A stretch of DNA of 54,061 nt from Spongospora subterranea (lineage: Eukaryota; Endomyxa; Phytomyxea; Plasmodiophorida; Plasmodiophoridae), in assembly GCA_900404475.1 (NCBI GenBank), contig OUQQ01000053.1, positions 1-54,061 of the forward strand, given 5' to 3'. Within the stretch, counting starts at the first letter, position 1; every line of letters starts with the position of its first letter. A program made the translations under genes and the position numbers. Below are positions 9,558 through 20,278 of the stretch, piece by piece. The notes under the pieces are model-generated. The model was given only the letters and a program-made list of their open reading frames with translations, made no database searches and was not told the DNA's origin.

Positions 9558-12500
9558 ATGGCGTCTGGTCGCACCGGCTGCTACCAGACGGCAATCAATG
9601 TCACGCCGTCACCCAAAGCCGTGGTCAATTCAGGGGATTTTTCATATTTCTCTGATAAGGGGATCAGCCCATTGCCATATGCGTTAAGCGAGTTCATCGA
9701 CAATTCGTAGGATCTGCTGTAGTTTATTGCGTGCGAGGGAATTGTTTTAATATTGTCTCAGCCTAGCTGCCATTAACACGCTCATGGCTGATTCGCCAGC
9801 ACCTGACCATGCTGCAACTCCACTGGGCGTGACTGATTCGCCAGCACCTGACAATCCAACAAACCCGTTGGGCGAGATTCACATTACGTTCGATCGGATC
9901 AACGACCAATCTTTTCTCGTAATATGGTCAGTTTCTCGTGTCGCAAATATTTTGCTACATCTGTTAATATCAATATGTGTCAATAATAGTCGAGTGTTTA
10001 ATGTCTTCCTGTTTCTGTATTTGTCGTCATTTAATCACAGTTTGACTTAGGGATAATGGCTGTGGAATGGATGAATCAACTCTTCGCGATTTTGCCATCT
10101 TTGCATTAAGCCCCGAAGATCGAGCTACGCCAAAATGCTCATTCTCCTCCAAAGAAGAACTTCTCACCAATCCCATGCGAATGTAAGTATCCTCATCAAA
10201 AGCTTCCTTCGAGTACTCTGACGATATTTCAAGAAACTCTCGAATAAGCATGTTCGGCGTTGGTGCGAAAATGAGTGCTTTTTTTATTGGACAAAATTTG
10301 ACCATGGTCACTAAATCTAGTTCCGCATCAGAGGTATTTATTTGCCGCTTTTTCCATTCACATATCAACCTCAGTGTTGGATTCAGGTTCTGGAATATCG
10401 TTGTAACAGCTCAGAAATGATAAACGAGTACAAGCAAGAGGTATTTGGTCGCTTCGATGCCCTCTTAATTGGCGTTAATCGTGTTGGTCTTCAAAGGGGA
10501 CACAATGCTATAGTAAGGTTATCAATCACCGGCCTGTGGGTGCGGTATCCGATTCAGAATTATCTCGGGAGGCTGCATTAATTCCCAGAATTCGCGATAT
10601 GATCGAAAACAAAGAAAAATTGCACGGATCGTTCACATACGCAGTTGTTTCCAACGTCAGACGTGAATTCGTGAGCAGATTTGAACAGCACGCACGCGAT
10701 ACCGTGTTCAGTCTTTCTGAGGTGTTGATGATTGTTGAGATGCTTTATGGTAAAACCAATCTTTTTTTTTGAATCAACAGATTTATCATTGGTATCTTCA
10801 CGGTCATCCGACGCTAGCATCTGGAATTGGTGGAATGATTTCGATTACATTCTCCGTCAACAACGGACTTGTGTTAGACTTAAAGTTGGTTTGCTACAGC
10901 ATGAAATCTTTTTCTCAGGTATTTACTTGTTTGTTTTCTCAGAGATGTCGATAGCTTGCAGAAGCAACTTCTCAGTCTCCAAAAAAATACTTTTTCATTT
11001 TCCGTAGCAGATGAAATCGAAGATGTTGCAGTATTTGGCAGCATTTCTTATTTCCCATTCGACGAAGTAGAAACCCTCCCCCGGTATTCTACCACTTTAA
11101 AAAAGTGGACGGATGTTGAGCAGAAGCTTGATGAAGACTCCGATTATGGCGATGACATTGTTTCCGGTAGTGATCCAACTGCTGCTTTAGATAATTATGG
11201 CCCCGTTTTTTCGTGTTGGTGGCAAGGTATTTTTGAATCCACTTGTTTGCCCTTTCTGCTCCTCATCTTGTTCAGGCCGGTTGATACCAATGACTTCTGT
11301 CGATATTTTGAAGTGGATGAAACCGTCTTTCAATCCGAATTCTCGGTGCAGAATGCGGATAAAAGGGAATTTATTTTTTGACAGCAATTTCAGAGTCACT
11401 CAAAACAAAAGCACGTACGCTCAACACATTGGATAGTATTATCGTACTGTTGAACGGCTTTAGTTTCACAGATGACCTTTGTGCCATGCTAGAAAGCCCT
11501 CGAATGGTTGCGCAAGCCTGTGATGGATCAAAAGGCCCGCAAGCGAAGATACAACGTGAAGGAACACGTACCAAACCGAAAATCACGGAGCAGTTTAAGT
11601 CATGGATTAGTACCTGTGAATCATTAGACAAAGAAGTTCAATTCACTAACCTGATTGCTGCTGATGTACACCATAAATGGAGAAGGTATGACAGAACATA
11701 TCGGCATATGTGCAGTTAACATAATTTTCCCGGCCAGCTGGCTTGGATATGAAGAAATGCACGTTAACAACTTGGTTTTCAAAGCTGGCGACGTTATACA
11801 CATCAAAAGAAGCGTCCCAAAGTCCCCACAATTTGCGAAGATAGTCAAGTTTTTGCGTCAAAATCCGAACCCCATAGACAGTTTCGAATCGTATCCTAAC
11901 TGTAGTTACGTCAGCGGTTCAGACCGCGGCCTCAGATGCGAGATTGTTCCTCTGCCGGAATGGCATTATTCCCAAGAGAAAGTTTCATATAGTAATATGG
12001 AGATTGTCTAGCTTGGAATATTGCTGACTCAACAGTTAGTCAAATTGCGGTTTATCGATAAAACGATGCCGCGAGACGTCGTCGATCAGGAGCTGAAAAC
12101 TTTCACGCAAGGTTTGTTGAAGTTTCTACCCCATAGATTGGAGGTCATTCCGTACAATCCGATTCCGACGAGAGTCGCCGCAGGATTTATGTTCCCTAAC
12201 ACTGATTGCCAAGTAAAATTATGCAATCTGGTTGGTTCATGGTGCGTGTTAATATTTCGTTCAGGTTTTATCTAGTTCAGGTGAGGCGCTGAGCTCCATT
12301 CCATTTGAAGTCGGTCGTAAAGCTTTCAAGATTTGCCAAACATTTTACAAGAAGTCTGGTCTTACAGAAAAGGTATTGTAGCTATTCATACTTGATTGTG
12401 TGTATGCTGACTCTTGCTCAGGAAATCAAACGTAATGAATCACAATCTGCGCAAGGGAAAGTAATCTCGTTCTGGGAGATTGACACTCTGTTCAAAACTC

Positions 12501-15500
12501 CTGGCAAGTACGCTGCCAAATTCGAGATTTTTGATTACGTCAGTCGAGTCCCTGATGCAATTTTGTCAAAACGGTTCGATTTCGTCGTCGTTCCTGATGC
12601 CCCAGCTAAGATTATTCTCTGTCCTCCCACTGAGTACTTCAATTCACCTGTTCATTCGCCAGTTTGTTGATTTCTTTTTAGCTTTCCATTAACAATAGTG
12701 CTAGGCAGCGTCAGTACTGGTTCCGCACGTGTGAAACTAGTAGACAAGGTAGGGATTGTCTGCGTAAACAGTGCATTGTTCAAATCGTGGTTTAGTTTGG
12801 CAATTCATGCGTCCCTGATGAAGTACACCTTGCTAACCTTGTTGCGAGTCATCCGAAGCTGTCAATTCGAGTGAAGTTCGGTGTGTCTGATGGCGATGTT
12901 GTTATTGCTCACATATTTTCTGAACCTTTGCCTGATAATTGCGGTGGATATCTCCCTTTAGGAGAGGAAATTGTAACAGTGCTTTCGTCCACTTTGACTG
13001 ACAGATTACTGATTGTTTATATATAGACATCGTTGAACATCGGCATCAAAGGCCAAACTGATGTCAATGTTTCCATCCCTGTTAAATGTGCTTCTGGAAA
13101 TGTTTGCTCGATCAGTTGGGCAGAACAGATGATGCCGCCGACTTCTGCCATGAGCGGCGAGATCTTGCCGACATTTGCTGTTCAGTTACTCGATCGTTTT
13201 GGAATGCCAGCTTCATCGTCCCAGTCCATCAAAGCTTTGAGTATAAGATTAAGAGAAACTGATGCCAGAATCGATGGTGTTGCCGATAAGCCAGTTCGAA
13301 TTCCATGTTCTCGTTTTACACCTTCGGGGTTGTTTTTGGTCCCGCCCTTTAGGATAAATAGCGGTTTATCGTCAGTCACGATTTTGGCCTCATTGGCGTT
13401 CAACAAAGGCCAGAAGAACGTGCAAGGAAAGGTCCTGGAACACAGTGTAACCATTCTGCCTGGCATTACTCCTGGTAGTGCTGCAATATCTGTAATCGGA
13501 GTAGAAGGCGATCCTCCTGCAGTTGTTGCTGGGTCTGTACATTCGCTGCAATTGCAACTTTTTGGAGAAAATGGTCTTCCATGGTCTTTGAAAAATGTTG
13601 CGATCGAAAACTATGTTGTTGAATGCGCCGGGGAAGAAATGCCTATGACTTCCAATGGTTCGATTTACAGGCCTTTATTTTAATTGAACACTAATGTGCA
13701 CTTAGGAGTTTTTGTAAACGCTATAACTTTTCCGGAAAGGATTAAAAGCAGCTTATTCAAACTCTCAGTCTATGTAAAGTTTGGTGAAGAAAAACTGTCC
13801 TGTTTTACAACAGTGCGGCTTATTCCTGATGTCGGCGACAAATGGGGTGTCTTAATCAGGCCTCCAATCCGATGCGGAAATGTTTTGGGCGATTCCATCC
13901 AGATTTTCCAAGAGGATCAGTTTCACAACCGCGTTACCATCAACGAAACCAATGGTCCGAAAGTATCCTTCCAAGGTCGCTGTTCCGTGCAAGGAAATCT
14001 TTTACCGTGTTTAAATGAGGATAGAACTATTCTCACGTATCCTCGTAATTCTTCACCGCATTGCGCTCTGGTCACTTTTGACCGCTTCATGTTTTTGTTC
14101 AGAAATCGTCCTCGTTGGAAACGGACCTGGTTATTCAGTCTTAGTCAATGGAAAATCAATCTCAGATTTCGAGATTCAGGAAGGATCACCGTCAAATTTG
14201 CTGTTGGAGGTGGAAGGTGATCCCCGTACGTTTTCCCAAAATATCAATAATCCGTATGTGGAAAAGAGAAAAATCTGGTGGTTTTTGTTATAATTTTCTC
14301 TTTACAGTTCTGACGCGGTCGACATCCCTGTTCTTTCAAAAAGCAAGATGATATTTTCAATCCGTTCCGTGGACGCATCTGGAACACCGACCACTCGCCC
14401 CATTTTCGTTCGTGCTGAGTGTCAGTATGGGACCGTTCAAGCGCTTACAACAAATGTTTCGCACGTGGTCAAGTTCCGTATATCATTTGACGTTCCCGTA
14501 AATCAAGCATCTGTCTCGATCACATTCACTTGTGACAGCATCAAGAGCCCAATGGTGTGCTCTTTTCCCGTCCGAGTAGGCTAATTATTTTCCACTTCGG
14601 TTGCTGATGTTCTGACCGAGTTCGATTTTTAGCCATGGCTTTTGCAGGTTTGTAAGATACAAATCGATCCGTTTCCTGTAGAGGTTCAAGCAGGGTCTTT
14701 ACTGCCTCCGTTGTCTGGAAGGTTATTGAATGTCGCTGGTGTCCCGATATCGTTGAAACTTCTTCCCGGTGTATTGAGCTCCATGTCGTTATCTGTTATC
14801 AGTACAGGTGGTGCTCGTAAATTTCCATCAACTCGCATCTGACTGACTTATGCGGTGTTCTCTGTTTAGAAACCAAACGGGATCTTGGCAATGATTTTTT
14901 CGGGACCGCGACCTTACGAGAATCAGACGGGAACTTTATGTTCGCTCCGAAGAATATCATAACTGCCACTGGTTTATACTCTCTCTCCTTTTCGTATGGA
15001 TGGTTGATGGTTTTCAAATCGTTCTTCACAGTTTTGATAGGTATACCGAGAGCCGTGATGATGTTCTTGAACTCATCCCTGCCCATGAGGCAATTTTATA
15101 TTCGATATCTCAGTTGCACATTGTTCCTGCCGCACCCGTGCGCCTCAAACTCTATGATCCGTCTCTTCCGGATAGTACAACAGTTGCACGTCCGATATCC
15201 AACCTTCTTTACATCTCAACCGAGGATGAATTCGGTTGGTTTTCAGTCAATATGGGTGATTATGGTCGCTTAACTACACTAGGCAACGAGACTCCGTTCC
15301 GTTTTAATGAGGAGGATCTCGCTAAGCTTGAAGTGACGATTCTTAATCAAGCTTGGAGCCATTTATCCAGACCTATTTTGCATATTGATGAAAGAGGTCG
15401 CATCGTCATCGGGGACTTACGCGTAACGTCTGAAGATTCTGCTGACGTTCTTCCTAATGGGACTTATATGCTCTTATTTCGCTTGTCATCCCATCCGAAT

Positions 15501-16996
15501 TTCTTCCATTGTTCATTAGATTTTTTCTACTCCTCAGATGTGCGTTGCTATTACATCATCGTTTTATTCTGCTAACTGTAGTTCTAGGTCAGGGCCGTCA
15601 CCGATCTGCTGGAATTAGCAACTGAAGAACGAGATTTGCAGATCGCTCTGAATCAACTTCGTGATGAACTTCATTTAGTCAATGAACAATCGTCTGCAAT
15701 CACTGGTATTTTTTATATTTTTGCTAATTTACAATATTAAATGGCATTGCTCAGAGAAGCTGGATTCTTGCCGCGACTCCCGCCGGGAAATTATGGCTCG
15801 TTACGTTGCGGCAGGACATGATACTGCCCCAGAGCAGCTTCTTCGTGATTCCATCAAGGAAAAGTCTAACATTACTGCCCAAATCAACAGCTCAAGGAAA
15901 CCGCCTCGCCTTGGAGTGAGCAGGCATCAAAACTTACAGGATATGGGCGATTTTATTGGGATTATTGGAGCGTTAGGTACTTGCTCTAACCTCAATGATT
16001 GCCGCCTAGGTTTAGCCAACAATATTGGTGTACCGTCGGTTTTGATTTTTATTCTTTGTTTTAGTGTCTTACGCTCTTCGGGATAAACTCAGCTGTCCAA
16101 TATTTCGTAAGATATCATCTCAAATGTCTCGGACTATCAATATGAGACATTTTTCCCTTGTAATGGTTTCAGCGTCGTCTGATAGTTTTAAATACTTATA
16201 ATAACCTCTCTCAGGAACTTATGCCACGAAGGCCGATCCCATCGTTGTCGCATGTCGAGAAAGTAGTTGGACGTCATTCCCGGAAATGGTCCAAAGATCC
16301 TCGAACTCTGTATTCTCTGTTAATTAGGGATCCCTCTATTACCCCAGAGCTCTTTCAAAATATATTCTCCTCGCTAGTTGGGCAGTTTATTGTTATGGAA
16401 ACGTATGCCGATGGGATCGCGTTCAAACGATTCTGCGTTCAACAGAAGCTAAACATTGGCAATATTCTCACCTATGGTTCGATTCTCTCAGTGATAGATT
16501 CAAAGAGCTAAGCTGTTTCATCAGATGGACACGTAGTCATGTCCTCCGGTGAACTTGGAGCCTCCATTCCTGCAATGCAGTCATTTCAGCACTACGTTGG
16601 TACGTCTCCTGGTTTGACGTAAGATCAATTTCAATTGATGGCTATTGATGGTCAGGGTTGGAACCAGTTGAGCTTATTGAGAAATTGCAACAATGCGAAT
16701 CTCGTATCGGCAATCTCGAGAAACATCGGCGATTGGGTACGGAAGAAGCAAACTTGTTGACCAAACTAACCCAAGATAGCGCTATAATTACAGAGTACGT
16801 TGATATCTTCAGTTTCGTTGTCTGAGTATTCAGGTTTACTGTTTTCAGTCTTGAACAGAAGATTCTTCAGAAAGAATCAATGATCGACGCGATTATAAAA
16901 AAAATTGACTCAGCAGATCGTTTATCAACTGCAAGAAAGCGGAGGCGAATCACACCGAGTATCTCTCGGCGACGCTCGAACGAGCACCTACGTTGA
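9558..16996 (+). CDS. SMCHD1-like GHKL ATPase with SMC-hinge C-terminus
   Basis: A very large gene with many ~50-nt introns, orthologous in layout to SMCHD1 (chromosome silencing) and related to plant GMI1. ATG 9558 opens an exon ending in the ATP-binding N-box ALSEFIDNS; an intron at 9708-9761 leads to LAAINTL. Next come the G1 box WDNGCGM (about 10050) and, after a 51-nt intron, the G2 box FGVGAKMSAFFIG (about 10250). SMCHD1-specific landmarks follow: FTYAVVSNV and IYHWYLHG (10.63-10.80 kb), FGSISYFPF (11.04 kb), FSCWWQGRLIPMTSV (11.2-11.3 kb). A long middle of beta-rich modules follows (13.0-15.5 kb), then GDFIGIIGALG and the SMC hinge (15.95-16.5 kb), then a short coiled coil (VELIEKLQQCESRIGNLEK) and a basic tail ending at 16996. 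All GHKL residues appear intact. The estimated length is about 1,900 residues. Several middle exons were not resolved exactly. It converges on the CE4 gene about 40 nt away. Confidence 0.87.
9788..9877 (+). repeat. 45-bp in-frame tandem duplication in the SMCHD1-like ATPase
   Basis: CTGATTCGCCAGCACCTGAC occurs at 9788 and again at 9833, giving two 45-bp units that encode two copies of a DSPAPD...PLG segment. It sits between the N-box exon and the G1 box, in a loop where SMCHD1 proteins vary. The copies have diverged in their second half, so the event is not very recent. Confidence 0.85.
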
Positions 16997-17036
16997 TTAA
17001 TGGGGTCTTTTATAATAATACATAAATAGCTAGATT

Positions 17037-18401
17037 TCACAGTCCATGCTGCAACATTCGCGCCCTTCTTCTGCCGATCAAGAACCCTCGCCATAAGGCA
17101 AACGCCGCCAGTACCGCCAGGACCACATAGAGCAGGATCAGCCAAGTCCCCGGATCCAGCCCATGGATTTTCAGCTCTTCTTTCTGCTGTTCGATCGGTT
17201 TACAGAAATACGTTTGTGTCACCGTCTCAAACGCGGTTTCAACGGTACAGCGTTGGTATTTGTCGACACAGAACCCAGGCAACAGCCGGTTGTCGCTGTT
17301 TTCGCATATGCACGTGCACGCAGCGTAATCGAACGTCCCTCTAGCGCATCCACCGTTTGGAGGAAAGCAATCGGTACCAACACTGGAACGCGTCCCGCAT
17401 TCCAACAGCTCATGGACGTGGCGAACGTCTTTTGGAGATTCCATAAATGAAATCAACTGGGAGTTGGTCACGATCCAGACGTTGTCGAACTGCAATATCT
17501 GCGCGATGAATTTCTCGAGGGCCTCGACGTTTGCTCCATCTTCCAACAAATACTTGCCGGATAACGGTATGGCCATTGGTGCCCGATTTCCATAGAACGA
17601 CGCTCCGAAGTTGAAGACCAGGCTGGCAGCCCAATCCGGATTTGAGAATATGGCGTCGGCTGGTGACGACGATTTCGTCGTCTTCACCGACTTATTGTGG
17701 CGATCCCTGAATTCCCAGACGGGGATTTCGATGACGCCGGGATGCTGCTCTCGAGCGTCGCACAAAACATCCGGATCATTACAGTCCTGGACGATGCCAA
17801 AATCCATCGAATATGGCCAGTTACGAAGGCTGGGGCTCTGACTCGATTCACGAATGCTGTGATCATACCGAAACCCAACGTCTTTGAGGACGGATCGGCT
17901 GGCGATTCCGTTGCTCCATTGGGGCGACCTGAACCCAATAATGGACGATTCCGGAATGCTGGCGGACGACACCAACCAGGATTTCGCCTTCTGTATCTGC
18001 TCGGCAATGTTGCCGCCTTCCGCCGCCGCTGATACGGCGATCTCAAAATATCGATTGAACGCGTTCCTGATCATCCCCGGATCGGAATGCTCCGAGCGAA
18101 TATACCAAGTGATTGGGATGGCGCACCCGTTTGAGTTTTGGTGCTTCATGGTCATGTCGATGATACGTCGAAACATCGATTCGGTGACGATTTCGTCGGT
18201 GTACAGGACGACGAATTGCGGCGTGTCGGAAACTGCCAAATCCGCTGGTGCCGACGTGGAAGGGCAGATGCATTCAGGGGGGAGGCACGTGTCTGGGCAC
18301 GGTTCCATGGCCAGGCATATTGACGCCTGGACACACAGGAGAGATATAATCAGACTAGTTATAGGCGGAGTCCATTTAAATACGAAGGGAGATCGGATCA
18401 T
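17037..18401 (-). CDS. CE4-fold polysaccharide deacetylase-like membrane protein, catalytically degenerate
   Basis: An intronless gene for a type I membrane protein of the chitin/polysaccharide deacetylase (CE4) fold. ATG 18401 gives a signal peptide (hydrophobic stretch to about residue 30), a Cys-rich EPCPDTCLPPECICP segment, the deacetylase-like domain, an EGF-like Cys cluster (CFPPNGGCARGTFDYAACTCIC), one C-terminal membrane helix (LILLYVVLAVLAAFALW) and a short basic tail. It most resembles animal-type chitin deacetylase-like proteins. Motif 1 (normally TFDD) reads YTDE, motif 3 is kept as FRSPQW, and YDHSI matches motif 4. Motif 2, normally an HxxxH metal site in HEIxxHSxxH, reads FEIAVSAAAE with no histidine. 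The protein may bind rather than deacetylate glycans. It is more GC-rich than the adjacent SMCHD1-like gene. Confidence 0.82.
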   Translation of the reverse strand: MIRSPFVFKWTPPITSLIISLLCVQASICLAMEPCPDTCLPPECICPSTSAPADLAVSDTPQFVVLYTDEIVTESMFRRIIDMTMKHQNSNGCAIPITWYIRSEHSDPGMIRNAFNRYFEIAVSAAAEGGNIAEQIQKAKSWLVSSASIPESSIIGFRSPQWSNGIASRSVLKDVGFRYDHSIRESSQSPSLRNWPYSMDFGIVQDCNDPDVLCDAREQHPGVIEIPVWEFRDRHNKSVKTTKSSSPADAIFSNPDWAASLVFNFGASFYGNRAPMAIPLSGKYLLEDGANVEALEKFIAQILQFDNVWIVTNSQLISFMESPKDVRHVHELLECGTRSSVGTDCFPPNGGCARGTFDYAACTCICENSDNRLLPGFCVDKYQRCTVETAFETVTQTYFCKPIEQQKEELKIHGLDPGTWLILLYVVLAVLAAFALWRGFLIGRRRARMLQHGL

Positions 18402-20278
18402 TAACAATTGTTTAGGAATCGCAGGACATATTATTTGATTGAGTCAATATCTCTGCACACCTAATGGCCCGGTCAATCAGAGTGAGTCAATGGCGCTGCA
18501 GAAAATGACCCCAAACCCCGCTGCTGCCACCAGTATTGAGAGTCCAACGCGCGTTGCCCTTCCGGTATTGGAACTTGATCAAATCGCCAAGTATTCGGTG
18601 GTGGCTCTGGGAGAACCGAGAAACGAATCAGCGGCCAAATGTTGTGTTGCCTTCGTTTCTTGTCTGTTTCCAAGTTGCTTGAAGATAGTTATATTACTGA
18701 CGCTCTCGAAGGACGCTCTCGAGGCTCAAGAGCGTGCTTGACGCACCCCGAAAATGACGAATCCCACGCCTTCTGCTGATATGATTGTCCGCAACACTTG
18801 ACGGAATGAAGAAATGAATGACGTCGGTTCGGATATTGCTTGATATTAACTCGTGCTATCCCACTGAGTACTTTTGTCGAGTACTTCACAATGTTCAGCG
18901 ATACTTCTTGCATAACCTAACAGAAGCCTACCACCTTTTGGATCCCGGATTGGCAAGCGAGCACCGCATTAGCTAAACCCTGAAACATTCAAGTTGGCGT
19001 AAAACCCGCCTCGTGTGCCATGAATGAGCAACGCTCCCGAGAGTCAATCTCCCTGCAACGCGCTCAGTATGGTGACCGTAGAGGCATGGCGAAGATTCGA
19101 CAAAACAATGTCCATATGAGGAATGGGCCAAATGGTTCGTTCAAATATTGAGTTCAACAGCATTGTCCTTTCAACAACGACCCAATATGCTGATGCTGAT
19201 CGGGCATGTGAGTTCCGATAGACGAAACCGTTCCTCTCGAGTTCTGTAGTGCGGTCGTGTACAAACGTCTGGTGTAAGGGAAGACAGCGCCGGGTGGTGA
19301 ATCGAATATGTGGGCGATCGTGTTTGAGTTAAAGCTTCACGGGTTCATCCTTGGCAGGGGATCTCGTCCGACCTTATGGCGTTGAAAATCGGCATGATTG
19401 CGAACAAGGTTGCCGAGTTGTCTCTTGTTAGCCAGGCCGATTCCGTCTTGTAGCTCTGGCTATCATGTTGTCGATTGCTTGAGTACGTTCGCTGTTAGTC
19501 GACTCCTCAATATCCACATCAGGTAGTCGTCGCTTGGGTTGTCCTGTACAAACTCAACCATTGTAGTTCGCTTGAGATGAGCTGGACGTTGAGTCTCCAC
19601 AGGAGCGGTCCAGGTGACGATTGTTACGTGCAAATTGGAAAGCGGACTGAGAGCGAACTTTACTCAAGCAATCGACAACATGATCGTCAGGTCTATAAAA
19701 GACGGAATCGGCCTGGCTGACAAGAAACAACTCACCAATCTTGTTCACAAACACGCAGATATTTGGCGCATCAAGCTCGGGCGAAATCCAACCCGTGAAC
19801 CTTCATTGCACCTGACGTTTCTTCCAATCGATTCGTTTGGTCGGCAACGTGTTCAGAATGTCGTGATTTTTTTTTATCAGATTGGGTGATTCAATCGCGG
19901 GGGGCCAGCCTATCGATAGCGGTTGTGGCGATCATCCCTGGGCCACGATGATGGCGCCATTGGCATGGGTTGTTGCTGACTGATCCCCAGACCCCTGAGA
20001 TGGGGCCGGCCCATGACCCAACACAGGGCAGTCACAGGGCCAGTCTGAACCCCCTTCCCTGTATGTTGAGCTGTGAGGGCTGCTCCCTGTCTTATGTTTC
20101 AACACTCCTCTCCTAATCAACACGTCTTCATATCAACGGGGGTCAATGTGTTGGATATCAGATCGTAATCTGCAGGAGTTCGTGGGGACCTCATGAGTTA
20201 GATATACTCAACGTTGGTGATTGATTTTGGGGGCAGCGATCTCGGACCAGACAGGCAAACGTTCATGTGGCATTAGCG
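18402..20278. other. 1.9-kb intergenic region with retroelement remnants
   Basis: No host gene is supported. The only structured content is a pair of inverted fragments of a Ty3/gypsy-like polyprotein (19402-19749). The rest shows no repeat or RNA gene. The right end should carry the promoter of the Afi1-like gene. Confidence 0.5.
19402..19889 (+). mobile_element. Ty3/gypsy-like pol fragment with inverted partial copy
   Basis: The plus-strand frame 19614-19889 includes LVHKHADIWRIKLGRNPT followed by a Pro/Leu-rich segment. This resembles the pre-reverse-transcriptase region of Ty3/gypsy polyproteins (LL.E..DIF...LG..P...). The stretch 19643-19749 is repeated in reverse orientation at 19402-19501 with the core ATCATGTTGTCGATTGCTTG exact. 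The reverse copy carries substitutions and an in-frame stop. No protease, RT catalytic motif, integrase or LTR is visible, so this is a dead remnant. The Ty3 call rests on one short motif. Confidence 0.45.
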
